Source of the DNA: Luteibacter pinisoli
GTDB lineage: Bacteria > Pseudomonadota > Gammaproteobacteria > Xanthomonadales > Rhodanobacteraceae
DNA length: 64,000 bases
Direction of reading: 5' to 3'
Assembly (NCBI RefSeq): GCF_006385595.1
Contig: NZ_CP041046.1
Location: 1,240,001 to 1,304,000 of the forward strand
Numbering within the stretch: position 1 is the stretch's first letter; every line of letters starts with the position of its first letter. Of the stretch, positions 50,307-58,291 are shown piece by piece. The notes under the pieces were generated by a model. The model was not told where the DNA came from and made no database searches. It saw only the letters and a list, made by a program, of their open reading frames with translations. Made by a program: the position numbers and the translations under genes.

Positions 50307-50559
50307 GCGCTGACTCCTGGCCCTGGCTGAACATCACTTTGAAACCCTTTTTGATCTGGGCGTCGCGCGCCTTTTCGAACGCGGCGAGCGCGGCATCGCG
50401 CTCCAGGTAGACATCGCGCTTCAGCGTCGCCTTGCCACCCTGCGTGCCGCTTTCACGGTACAGGGTCCAGCCGCCGAGCAGGTCCTGCTCGAGGGTGATC
50501 TGGACGTAGCGGGGCGCTTCAGCGCCCGTCGCCGGCATGGTTTGCATGTAGATCCGCAT
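50296..50559 (-). CDS. WGR domain protein
   Basis: 87 residues from the ATG at 50559. MRIYMQTMP..APRYVQITLEQDLLGGWTLYRESGTQGGKATLKRDVYLERDAALAAFEKARDAQIKKGF is the WGR fold, the nucleic-acid-binding module named for Trp-Gly-Arg, here W-T-L-Y-R-E-S-G. Free-standing WGR proteins of this size are common in bacteria and unstudied. It overlaps the start of hemE by 11 bp. Confidence 0.88.
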   Translation of the reverse strand: MRIYMQTMPATGAEAPRYVQITLEQDLLGGWTLYRESGTQGGKATLKRDVYLERDAALAAFEKARDAQIKKGFKVMFSQGQESAHGR

Positions 50560-50605
50560 GGCACCGACCTGGGATGACGCAAGAACCGACCATTGTAGGG
50601 GATGT

Positions 50606-51673
50606 TTAGCCCAGCACCCCAAGCACGTCCGCATCGGCCACGCCCGCGACGATCTCGGCCCGGCCGACGCCGCGCCACAAAATCAGTCGCAGCGTGCCCG
50701 CGGTGTTTTTCTTGTCCAGCCGCATCAGGTCAAGCAGGCGGCTGGCCGCATGCAGGCGCGACGGCTCGGTGGGCAGGCCAAGGCGCTGCAACAGCGCCAC
50801 CAGCCGGTCCGTATCCGCCGCCGGTGCCATGCCCAGGTTCGCGGAGAGGCGCGCCGCCAGCACCATGCCGATGGCGACGCCTTCGCCGTGCAGGATCTCG
50901 CTGTAGTTGCCTGCGGTTTCCAGCGCGTGGCCGAAGGTGTGGCCCAGGTTGAGCAGGGCACGTTCGCCCTGTTCGGTTTCATCGCGCGCGACCACGCCGG
51001 CCTTGTAGCGGCACTTGCGGGCGATGGCTTCCACCAGCACGCCGGGCTCGCGCGCGGCGAGTGCATCGGCGTTTGCTTCCAGCCAGGCGAAGAACGGTTC
51101 GTCACCAATGGCGGCGCCCTTGACGATTTCCGCGACGCCGGCGAGGAATTCGCGCTGCGGCAGCGAGCGCAGCACGTCGATATCGGCCACCACCGCGCGC
51201 GGCTGGTGGAACGCGCCAACGAGGTTCTTGCCCGCCGGCAGGTTCACGCCCGTTTTGCCGCCGACCGACGAATCCACCATCGCCAGCAGCGTGGTGGGCA
51301 TCTGGATGAAGTCGATGCCGCGCATCCAGCAGGCCGCGGCAAAGCCGGCAAGATCGCCCACGACGCCGCCGCCCAGGGCGATGACGCAGGCATCGCGGGT
51401 GGCACCCAGCGCGGCCAGGGCATCGAGCACCTTGCCGACGTTGGCGAAGGTCTTGTGTGTTTCGCCATCGCCAAGCAGGTGCACGGACCAGTGCAGCCCT
51501 TCCAGGCCTTTTTCCAGCGCGCCGAGGTACAGCGGGGCGACCGTGGTGTTGCTGACGACCAGCACGTGGCGGCCGCGGATGCGCGCGCGCCAGCGCGCGC
51601 TGTCACCGATCAGGCCGGGGCCAATCCATACGGGGTAATCGCGGCCGGCCAGTTCGACGTCGACGGTTTCCAT
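50606..51673 (-). CDS. aroB: 3-dehydroquinate synthase
   Basis: Converts DAHP to 3-dehydroquinate, step two of the shikimate pathway, needing NAD and a divalent metal. 355 residues. Marks include VVSNTTVAPLY, GDGETHKT, ALGGGVVGDLAGFAAACWMRGIDFIQMPTTLLAMVDSSVGGKTGVN, KNLVGAFHQP and NLGHTFGHALE (zinc His). Start overlaps the aroK stop by 1 bp (TGATG). Conserved aroK-aroB order. Confidence 0.97.
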   Translation of the reverse strand: METVDVELAGRDYPVWIGPGLIGDSARWRARIRGRHVLVVSNTTVAPLYLGALEKGLEGLHWSVHLLGDGETHKTFANVGKVLDALAALGATRDACVIALGGGVVGDLAGFAAACWMRGIDFIQMPTTLLAMVDSSVGGKTGVNLPAGKNLVGAFHQPRAVVADIDVLRSLPQREFLAGVAEIVKGAAIGDEPFFAWLEANADALAAREPGVLVEAIARKCRYKAGVVARDETEQGERALLNLGHTFGHALETAGNYSEILHGEGVAIGMVLAARLSANLGMAPAADTDRLVALLQRLGLPTEPSRLHAASRLLDLMRLDKKNTAGTLRLILWRGVGRAEIVAGVADADVLGVLG

Positions 51674-52203
51674 CAGGCGCGCCTCCAGTGGCGATCGAGC
51701 AGTGCCACGGCACGGGGCAGGGCGTCATCGGGGCCTTCATGGCGGCCGCGGAAGATCAGGTCGGCCACTTCTTCGTAGACGTGGTTGCGTGCATCGGCCA
51801 GCGCCTCGAGACGGCCGCGGCGATCACCGCCGGCGATCATCGGGCGGGCCGTATCGTGCTGCAGGCGATCGAGCTGTTCGTCCACTTCCACCGCCAGCAT
51901 CAGCACCGCGCCGCGGGTCATCAGGATTTCCCGGTTCGCGCCAGCCATCACCGCGCCAGCGCCGGTGGCGAGCACGATGCCCTGGCGAAGGCTAAACTCG
52001 TCCAGGTGCGCGCTTTCCCGCGCGCGGAACGTGGCCTCGCCCTCGCGTTCGAACATGCTGGCGATCGACATGCCGTGGCGTTTTTCGATCTCCACGTCCA
52101 GATCGACGAAGGGCAGGCCGTAGTGCGCCGCGAGGCGCTGGCCGATCGTGGTCTTGCCGGCGCCCGTGGGGCCGACCAGGAACAGGTTGGGCGAAGGATT
52201 CAT
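51673..52203 (-). CDS. aroK: Shikimate kinase
   Basis: Phosphorylates shikimate at O3 using ATP. 176 residues from the ATG at 52203. P-loop GPTGAGKTT near 11-19, then LPFVDLDVEIEKRHGMSIASMFEREGEATFRARESAHL with the shikimate-binding Asp and Arg, and the GAGAV (TGAGAVMAG) loop, and RPMI in the lid. Operon with aroB. Confidence 0.96.
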   Translation of the reverse strand: MNPSPNLFLVGPTGAGKTTIGQRLAAHYGLPFVDLDVEIEKRHGMSIASMFEREGEATFRARESAHLDEFSLRQGIVLATGAGAVMAGANREILMTRGAVLMLAVEVDEQLDRLQHDTARPMIAGGDRRGRLEALADARNHVYEEVADLIFRGRHEGPDDALPRAVALLDRHWRRA

Positions 52204-52234
52204 CGCTCCCATGCTAGCAACAAGCCAGACACCC

Positions 52235-53059
52235 ATGCATGCCGGCGTGCTCATTGCCGGCGCCGGCGACGTCGGCATGCGCGCCGCGCGCCTGTTCGCG
52301 GCGCGCGGCCACGCCGTGTTCGCCCTGCGCCGGCACCCGCCCGCGGAGGCGCCGCCGGGCGTCACCTGGGTGCGCGGTGACCTCACCGATCCGTCGTCGC
52401 TGGCCGCCTTGCCAACCGTGGGCATCGTCGTGTTCGCGGCCACGCCCGACGCGCGGGAGGAGGCGGCCTATCGCGCGGTCTTCGTGGACGGCCTGCGCCA
52501 CCTGATCGCCGCCTTGCCGGTGGCGCCGGCACGCACCGTGTTCGTGTCGTCCAGCGCCGTGCACGGCGAGCACGGCGGCGCCTGGGTGGACGAGGCCACG
52601 CCACCGGCCCCGCCAGGCTTCAATGGGCGGGTGTTGCTCGAGGCCGAGGACTGGCTGGCCCACGCCGGCGTGGGCGGCGTCTCGGTGCGCCTGGCGGGCC
52701 TCTACGGCCCGGGCCGCACCCAGCTGCTGGATCGCCTGCGCGAGGGCAAGGCCGCCGTGCCACGCGGGCAGGGCGTGTATGCCAACCGCATCCATGTCGA
52801 CGATGCGGCGGCCGCGCTGGTCCACGTGGCATGGCTGGATGCGCCGGCACCGGTTTACCTCGGCGTGGACGACACGCCCCTGCCGATCGATGTGCTGTAC
52901 GACCACCTGGCCTCGCTGGTCGGCGCACCGACGCCGCCGGACGGCCCCCCGCCCGCCGGGGTAGGCAGCAAGCGACTGAGCAACGCGCTGCTGCGCGCGA
53001 GTGGGTTTCGCTGCACCTGGCCCGATGCCCGCGAGGGTTACGCCGCCCTCTTACCGTGA
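52235..53059 (+). CDS. SDR-type NAD(P)-dependent epimerase-like protein
   Basis: 274 residues from the ATG at 52235 (an ATG at 52211 is also possible). HAGVLIAGAGDVGMRAARLFAARGHAVFALRR is a GxGxxG Rossmann motif and the Arg pair suggests NADP. VFVSSSAVHG and the PPGFNGRVLLEAEDWL segment resemble YeeZ/WcaG-like reductases, yet the Tyr-x3-Lys pair is replaced (Asn-Gly-Arg-Val near there). Later ANRIHVDDAAAALVHVAW and YLGVDDTPLPIDVLYDHLASLVG fit. Divergent from aroK, and convergent overlap of 9 bp with the kinase gene. Confidence 0.85.
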   Translation: MHAGVLIAGAGDVGMRAARLFAARGHAVFALRRHPPAEAPPGVTWVRGDLTDPSSLAALPTVGIVVFAATPDAREEAAYRAVFVDGLRHLIAALPVAPARTVFVSSSAVHGEHGGAWVDEATPPAPPGFNGRVLLEAEDWLAHAGVGGVSVRLAGLYGPGRTQLLDRLREGKAAVPRGQGVYANRIHVDDAAAALVHVAWLDAPAPVYLGVDDTPLPIDVLYDHLASLVGAPTPPDGPPPAGVGSKRLSNALLRASGFRCTWPDAREGYAALLP

Positions 53060-53860
53060 GGTGCCGCGCTGCGCATCGAGGCGGATGAGCAGGTCGGCTT
53101 TGGCCGGCAGCGTAGCGAGCGCGTGGCGGCTGAGCCGCTCGTAGTGCTGGAGGAAGCGGGCTAGCGCCGAGGCGTCCATGGCCCGGGGTTCGCCGCGATC
53201 GCGCAGGGGCTGCTCCGCCTCATCCCGCCAGCGCGCCACCACGTCCCACGAGGGCGCTTCCAGCAGCACCAGGGCGTCGATCGCGCTCCATAACGGCTGG
53301 TACGCCGGCAGCTGCGCATTCACCCACCGGCGCCACGTGCCGTCGGGATCCTCGTCGCGCTCCAGCGCGTTCACCGGCGCCGCCAGCGCCGCCTCGTCCT
53401 GCGGACCGACGCCCAGGCACCAGCCTTCCAGCACCACCAGCGCAGGAACCTCGGGCTCGGCCGGCCAGAGGCGGGTGTCGTAGCGATCGTCCGCGCCCTT
53501 GTCGAAGCGCGGGATCGGTACCGGGCGCTCGGGCGAGGCCTTTTCCAGCGCGCTGAGTGTCGAGGCGAGCAAGGCGAGATCGTGGGTGCCCGGGACCCCG
53601 CGCGTGCGCAGCAACGGGTGCACCTGGCGGCCGAGGGCCTGGCGCTCGGCGTGGGTGAGGTAGGCGTCATCCAGCGAGAGGGTGACCGCACCGAGGCCAC
53701 GCGCGGCGGCGGCCTGGATCAGCCCGGCGCCCAGCGTGCTCTTGCCGCTGCCCTGGAGCCCGGAGATGCCGAGGATAAACGGCCGCCCCGCCTGCGCGAT
53801 GGCTGCGGCGAAACGTCCAAGGACCCCCTCGGCCAGCGTGCTAGCATCCGTCGATTCCAT
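53051..53860 (-). CDS. D-glycerate 3-kinase-like P-loop kinase
   Basis: 269 residues from the ATG at 53860. FILGISGLQGSGKSTLGAGLIQAA has the Walker A (34-42); LSLDDAYLTHAERQALGRQVHPLLRTRGVPGTHDLALL is typical of the GLYK-type glycerate kinase/uridine kinase-like family, as is DPDGTWRRWVNAQLPAYQPLW. The enzyme phosphorylates D-glycerate in related proteins; substrate here is not proven. Divergent from pdxH, 24 bp apart. Confidence 0.85.
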   Translation of the reverse strand: MESTDASTLAEGVLGRFAAAIAQAGRPFILGISGLQGSGKSTLGAGLIQAAAARGLGAVTLSLDDAYLTHAERQALGRQVHPLLRTRGVPGTHDLALLASTLSALEKASPERPVPIPRFDKGADDRYDTRLWPAEPEVPALVVLEGWCLGVGPQDEAALAAPVNALERDEDPDGTWRRWVNAQLPAYQPLWSAIDALVLLEAPSWDVVARWRDEAEQPLRDRGEPRAMDASALARFLQHYERLSRHALATLPAKADLLIRLDAQRGTSR

Positions 53861-53884
53861 GGTGCACGAGCCTACCCCATCATC

Positions 53885-54472
53885 ATGCTGAGCCAAGACA
53901 TCCTCCAGACCTTCCGCGGCTTGCTCGACGAAGCAAAGACCGGCGGCGAACTCGAACCGACGGCGATGAATCTTGCCACGGTGGACGGTAACGGCCGCGT
54001 GCACTCGCGCATCGTTCTGCTCAAGGCCGTCGACGAACACGGCCTGCAGTTCTTCACCAACTACGAAAGCGACAAGGCCGCGCAGATCGCCGGGCATGAC
54101 CAGGTTGCCCTGTGCTTCCACTGGAAGACCCTGCGCGAAGGCATCCAGGTGCGCTTCGAAGGCCGTGCGCGGAAGACCTCGTCCGAAGTGTCGGACGCGT
54201 ACTTCGCCACGCGCCCGCGCGGCAGCCAGATCGGCGCGTGGGCCTCGAAGCAGAGCCAGGAACTGCCGGACCGGCAGACCTTTGAAGACCGCGTGGCCCA
54301 TTTCGAGAAGGAGTTCGAGGGCCGCGACGTGCCGCGCCCGGCCCACTGGGGCGGCTACCTGGTGTCGCCGGACCGCATCGAGTTCTGGTACGGCGCCACC
54401 TTCCGCCTGCACGAACGCATCGTGCACACCGGCCACGGTACAAGCTGGAGCACCCGCCTGCTCTATCCGTGA
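53885..54472 (+). CDS. pdxH: Pyridoxamine 5'-phosphate oxidase
   Basis: Oxidises PNP/PMP to pyridoxal 5'-phosphate with FMN, in B6 salvage and synthesis. 195 residues from the ATG at 53885. NLATVDGNGRVHSRIVLLKAVDEHGLQFFTNYESDKAAQI, FHWKTLREGIQVRFEGRA and the C-terminal RPAHWGGYLVSPDRIEFWYG...RLHERI are typical. It is followed by YjbQ 7 bp downstream. Confidence 0.96.
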   Translation: MLSQDILQTFRGLLDEAKTGGELEPTAMNLATVDGNGRVHSRIVLLKAVDEHGLQFFTNYESDKAAQIAGHDQVALCFHWKTLREGIQVRFEGRARKTSSEVSDAYFATRPRGSQIGAWASKQSQELPDRQTFEDRVAHFEKEFEGRDVPRPAHWGGYLVSPDRIEFWYGATFRLHERIVHTGHGTSWSTRLLYP

Positions 54473-54479
54473 GGTTGCC

Positions 54480-54920
54480 ATGAGCCGTGCCCAGCCTGTG
54501 CAGCACATTGCCCAGACGACCTTCACCGTGCACACGCGCGGTCGTTCGCTCAGCGAGGTGACCCAGCGCATCGCCGAGGCCATCACGGCCAGCGGCGTGG
54601 GTACCGGGCTGGCCAACGTGTTCGTGCAGCACACCAGTGCGTCGCTGCTGATTGGCGAGAACGCCGATCCCACCGTGGTGGCCGATCTCGAACGATTCTT
54701 CGCCCGCCTCGTGCCCGACGGCGATCCGCTGTTCCGGCACCAGGACGAAGGCCCGGACGACATGCCGGCGCACGTGCGCTCGGTACTCACCGGCGTGTCG
54801 CTGTCGGTGCCCGTGCATAACGGCCGGCCGTTGCTCGGCACGTGGCAAGGGGTGTTCCTCTACGAACACCGCCACGAAGCGCACCAGCGGAAGATCACCG
54901 TGACCGTGACCGGTCACTGA
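54480..54920 (+). CDS. yjbQ: YjbQ family protein (UPF0047)
   Basis: 146 residues. VFVQHTSASLLIGENADPTVVADLERFFARLVPDG...HQDEGPDDMPAHVRSVLTGVSLSVPVHNGRPLLGTWQGVFLYEHR is the UPF0047 signature, with several histidines probably binding a metal. Some members have weak thiamine-phosphate synthase activity. Starts 7 bp after pdxH. The coding end holds the 12-base palindrome GTGACCGGTCAC (54906-54917). Confidence 0.93.
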   Translation: MSRAQPVQHIAQTTFTVHTRGRSLSEVTQRIAEAITASGVGTGLANVFVQHTSASLLIGENADPTVVADLERFFARLVPDGDPLFRHQDEGPDDMPAHVRSVLTGVSLSVPVHNGRPLLGTWQGVFLYEHRHEAHQRKITVTVTGH

Positions 54921-54930
54921 GCGCAGTCAA

Positions 54931-55004
54931 AAAAGAAGCCCGCCCGCCGTGGTGGCCACCGGGGGTGGTGGTGGGCCAGGGTCATCCATAGCGCGGCGGG
55001 CGGG
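54931..55004 (-). terminator. long-loop terminator of the two-component operon
   Basis: CCCGCCCGCCG (54939-54949) and CGGCGGGCGGG (54994-55004) form an 11-bp perfect stem with a 44-base loop. On the minus strand the stem is followed by CTTCTTTTTT (54928-54938), a good T-run, about 80 bp after the response regulator stop. The loop is unusually long and includes GGTGGTGG-rich text. Confidence 0.6.
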
Positions 55005-55086
55005 GTTAAACGCTCGCCACCATGCTCGCGCCATGGCGCACGCCGCGCATCAGTACATCTACGGGATGGCAAGGCCGTTAATCCGC

Positions 55087-55716
55087 CTAGAAGAGCAGGC
55101 CGAGGTCTTCCGCGCGGCGGACCAGTTCCAGCGTGGTGTGCACGTCAAGAATCTGCATGATCGTGTACTTGTGCGCCTCCACCGTGCGCACCGACAGGCC
55201 GAGCCGGTCCGCGATGTGCCGTGAGCGCATGCCGGCGCCCACGAGGCGCAGCACTTCCAGTTGCTTGGGCGTCAGCTCCTGCATGCCCAGCGTATCCGCA
55301 TGCAGGTAATGCGTGCCGAGTGACGGCGTGACATACGTGGATCCGGCAAAGACGTGGCGCAGTGCCGTGAGCAGTTCTTCGCCCGCCGACACCTTCAGCA
55401 CATAGCCATTCGCCCCGGCGCGCATCGCCGTGGCGGCCAGTGCCGGCTCCGCGTGCATGGTCAGGAAAACGAACGGCGTGCGGTCGCCTTCGGCACGCAG
55501 GGTCTTCAGCACATCCAGCCCGCTGCCGCCGGGCATGTTCACGTCGGAGAGAATCAGGTCGGGGCGCTTTTCGCGAATCGAATCGAGCAGGCCCGGTCCG
55601 TCCTGGGTAATGGCGACCAGTTCGCAGATGCCGTCGAGCAGGCGTTCAATGCCCTCGGCCACCATGCGGTGGTCGTCGGCGTAGACGACGCGGGGAAGGG
55701 TTTCGGAGGTCGTCAC
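55087..55716 (-). CDS. NarL/FixJ family response regulator
   Basis: 209 residues from the GTG at 55716, which overlaps the kinase stop (GTGA); an ATG at 55743 is the alternative. Receiver domain: VVYADDHRMVAEGIERLL (Asp14, Asp15), phosphorylation site Asp58 (LILSDVNMPG), Thr/Lys further on (FLTMHA, GYVLK). The output is a LuxR-type helix-turn-helix: LTPKQLEVLRLVGAGMRSRHIADRLGLSVRTVEAHKYTIMQIL. Cognate of the sensor kinase immediately upstream. Targets unknown. Confidence 0.95.
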   Translation of the reverse strand: MTTSETLPRVVYADDHRMVAEGIERLLDGICELVAITQDGPGLLDSIREKRPDLILSDVNMPGGSGLDVLKTLRAEGDRTPFVFLTMHAEPALAATAMRAGANGYVLKVSAGEELLTALRHVFAGSTYVTPSLGTHYLHADTLGMQELTPKQLEVLRLVGAGMRSRHIADRLGLSVRTVEAHKYTIMQILDVHTTLELVRRAEDLGLLF

Positions 55717-57287
55717 GACGGCTCCAGCGGTATATGCATCCATAAGTCCACGCCCTTGCCGGGTGCGCTGCGAAGCTCGAACCGGCCGCCGAGGAGCTTG
55801 GCGCGTTCGTTCATGCTGATCAAGCCCAGCCCGGGGCGCGCGTGTGCGCCCTCGACCGGATCGAATCCACGGCCGTTGTCGAAGATCCACAGCGAGGCGC
55901 CGTCGGCATCGACCGAGGCCTTGACGGTAAGTCGCGTGGCCGCCGCGTGGCGCAGCGCGTTGGCGATGGCCTCCTGCGTCACGCGGTAAAAACACAGGGC
56001 GATGTCGTTGGCCAGGCGATCCACGCCGCGGTCGGCGATGAGCACGATTTCCAGCGCGCAGGCACGCCGCGGTGCGTGGCACAGGGCCTCGAGCGCATCG
56101 CGCAGGCCGGCATGCTCCAGCACGCTCGGGTGCAACTGGCGGGATAGCTGGCGGACGTCCTCGGAGATCGACACGAGCAGTTCACGCAGGTGGTTCACGT
56201 CAGCATGCAGGGTGGGATCCACCCGCCGGCGCAAGGCGGAAAGACCGATCGACGACGCCGCGAGGCGCTGGTTGATATCGTCGTGCAGGTCGCGCGCCAG
56301 GCGGGCGCGTTCCTGTTCCTGGGTGGCGATGAGCCGCCCGGCCAGTTCGCGCAGGTCTTCGTGCGCGCGACCCAGGGCACGGCGGCTCGAATAGCGCTGC
56401 TCCACGACCACGGAAAGGATCATCGCGCACAGTGCCGCCAGCAGGCTCCACAACTGCACCGCCAGCGTGCTGTTCGGCGGGGTGTCGGCGAGGAACGGGC
56501 CATACCCATGCACGCTCAGGTGGGCCGCCATCAGGGCGATGATGAAGATGGTGATCGAGCTGCCGGTCATCTGCGCGCGCACGATGGCGAAGATCACGAC
56601 GGGTGCGGGTGCGAGGCACATCACCGGCATCAGGGCAGGGCGGCCGCCCAGCGCATACCAGACCAGGCCCAGCACGATGAGGCAGGTTCCCATGAAGCCG
56701 ACGTACAGCGGCGAAAGCGGGCCCGCATGGCGCACGGCGGCTTCCGGGTTGCGCAGGCTGAGCCACACCGGCAGGTAGAGCACATAGCCCAGGGAATGGG
56801 CCATGGCGATGTTCGCCCAGTCGCTGAGTACCGTCCCGCGGAACGCGGTGTAGAGGCTGGCGTGCTCGACCAGCATGGCGCTGACCGCAGGCAGGATGAC
56901 GACGGCCACCAGGACCAGTCCGCCCAGCCGGGTGAAGTCGTCCAGGCGGGTCAGGGCGTCGGGCATCTGCCGCAACAGGGCGGCCGCGACGGGAACGAGC
57001 AGCAGGGCCGCGATGATCACCAGGGCGGTATCGACCAGGGGCAGCCCGAAGGCGACGCCGGTCGCGACCAGGCCCACGAAGGCACTGAAGAACAGGGCGG
57101 CCCAGCGTTGCCAGGCATTGGCGACCATGGCACCCAGCAGCACGGCGCCGGGAAACCACACGATGTGCGTGCCGTTCTGATGGTTCCACAAGGCCGCGGA
57201 GAGCACCTGGGCCAGGGAGACGCCCGCGAACACGCCGCCGCACCACACGGTGAGGCTCCGTGTCGAGACCGCCGGAATGTCCGCCAC
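55713..57287 (-). CDS. MASE1-type sensor histidine kinase (NarX/DesK class)
   Basis: 524 residues from the GTG at 57287, preceded by GGGAGGA. About eight membrane helices fill residues 12-295, including WNHQNGTHIVWFPGAVLLGAMVANAW, the MASE1 pattern of an integral membrane sensor. The DHp is HisKA_3 with phosphoacceptor His near 335 (RARLARDLHDDINQRLAASS), and the ATPase part has NALRHAAA, DNGRGFDP and GLGLISMNERAKLLGG. It phosphorylates the NarL-type regulator with which it overlaps by 4 bp. The signal is unknown. A CRP-like operator is 118 bp upstream. Confidence 0.93.
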   Translation of the reverse strand: MADIPAVSTRSLTVWCGGVFAGVSLAQVLSAALWNHQNGTHIVWFPGAVLLGAMVANAWQRWAALFFSAFVGLVATGVAFGLPLVDTALVIIAALLLVPVAAALLRQMPDALTRLDDFTRLGGLVLVAVVILPAVSAMLVEHASLYTAFRGTVLSDWANIAMAHSLGYVLYLPVWLSLRNPEAAVRHAGPLSPLYVGFMGTCLIVLGLVWYALGGRPALMPVMCLAPAPVVIFAIVRAQMTGSSITIFIIALMAAHLSVHGYGPFLADTPPNSTLAVQLWSLLAALCAMILSVVVEQRYSSRRALGRAHEDLRELAGRLIATQEQERARLARDLHDDINQRLAASSIGLSALRRRVDPTLHADVNHLRELLVSISEDVRQLSRQLHPSVLEHAGLRDALEALCHAPRRACALEIVLIADRGVDRLANDIALCFYRVTQEAIANALRHAAATRLTVKASVDADGASLWIFDNGRGFDPVEGAHARPGLGLISMNERAKLLGGRFELRSAPGKGVDLWMHIPLEPS

Positions 57288-57404
57288 CGCTCCTCCCGCG
57301 ACGCCGAAGCGCGCATGCCACGACGGCCTGTCATCGCGCCGGGGACTGCCCCCTCGGCATCCCGCGATGACTATACGGTGCGCTGCCTGCTCGCCACGGC
57401 CGAC

Positions 57405-57426
57405 AAGTGTGATTCCTATCACACTT
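57405..57426. promoter_or_regulatory. CRP/Clp-like binding site
   Basis: AAGTGTGA-N6-TCACACTT, a perfect 22-bp palindrome carrying the CRP consensus TGTGA-N6-TCACA with two extra matched bases each side. A second smaller repeat, TTCAC-AAAA-GTGAA, follows directly (57426-57439). Located upstream of the sensor kinase gene. In xanthomonads the homologue Clp responds to c-di-GMP; whether that holds here is inference. Confidence 0.7.
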
Positions 57427-57454
57427 TCACAAAAGTGAACGCGCAAGTTGCCGA

Positions 57455-58249
57455 TTACGCGTGGCGGGAAGCCCATCCGTGAATGATTCTGCGCAGTTCG
57501 CTTACGCCATCGGTCAGCGCAGCCGGGCCAGGCTGGAGGATCAGGGGCGATTTCACCTCGTGCAGTTCACCGTCGCGAATGGCCGGCACGGCCTCCCAGC
57601 CGGTGCGCGCCGCTACGTGCTCGGGGCGGAACCGCTTGCCGCACCACGAACCGATGATGATGTCCGGCGCCGTGGCGATCACCTCGGCCGGGTCGGCGAT
57701 GATCCGGTGCTTCGCCAGCGACTGAGTCGCCCGATGGGGCAGCGCCTCGTTGCCGCCGGCGATGCCGATCAGCTCGGAAACCCAGCGGATGCCCGAGATC
57801 AGCGGCTCGTCCCATTCCTCGAAATACACCGTGGGCCGGCGCGAAAGCCGTGACGAGGCGTCGCGTACCTCGTCCAGCCCGCGGGCGAGGCTGTCGGCCA
57901 GGGCATCGGCTTTGGCGGCCACGCCTACCAGTGCGCCGAGCCGGCGGATGTAGTCGAGGATGCCTTCCACGCTGCGGTGATTGGAGATCCACACCTCCAC
58001 GCCGGCCTTGATCAGCGCCTGGGCGATGTCGGCCTGGATATCGGAGAAGCCGATGGCGATGTCGGGCTCCAGCGCCAGGATGCGATCCACCTTGGCGCTG
58101 GTGAAGGCGCTGACCTTGGGCTTGTCCCGGCGCGCGGCAGGCGGGCGCACGGTGAACCCGCTGATGCCGACGATGCGCGCCTCTTCGCCGAGCAGGTACA
58201 GGGTTTCCGTGGGCTCTTCAGTGAGGCAGACGATGCGGCGCGGACCCAT
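57455..58249 (-). CDS. BtuF/FhuD-like substrate-binding protein without signal peptide
   Basis: 264 residues. RRIVCLTEEPTETLYLLGEEARIVGISGFTVRP and VDRILALEPDIAIGFSDIQADIAQALIKAGVEVWISNHRSVEGILDYIRRLGALVG are the class III periplasmic binding protein fold (cobalamin/siderophore, PF01497). No signal peptide or lipobox precedes the domain; the start MGPRRIVCLT goes straight into the first strand, as in a set of cytoplasmic 'cobalamin-binding' proteins in proteobacteria. No permease or ATPase is nearby. Ligand is not known. Confidence 0.85.
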   Translation of the reverse strand: MGPRRIVCLTEEPTETLYLLGEEARIVGISGFTVRPPAARRDKPKVSAFTSAKVDRILALEPDIAIGFSDIQADIAQALIKAGVEVWISNHRSVEGILDYIRRLGALVGVAAKADALADSLARGLDEVRDASSRLSRRPTVYFEEWDEPLISGIRWVSELIGIAGGNEALPHRATQSLAKHRIIADPAEVIATAPDIIIGSWCGKRFRPEHVAARTGWEAVPAIRDGELHEVKSPLILQPGPAALTDGVSELRRIIHGWASRHA

Positions 58250-58291
58250 GGGTTTTCCAGCGAGGGCGGGGAAGCCGTCGATTGTCGCCGC

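Noticed and set aside
51583..51600. GCGCGCGC-CA-GCGCGCGC inverted repeat
   Set aside because: It lies inside aroB and encodes a normal Arg/Ala-rich stretch; GC codon bias explains it.
54906..54917. GTGACCGGTCAC palindrome as an operator
   Set aside because: It is within the last codons of yjbQ (VTVTGH) and is explained by coding sequence.
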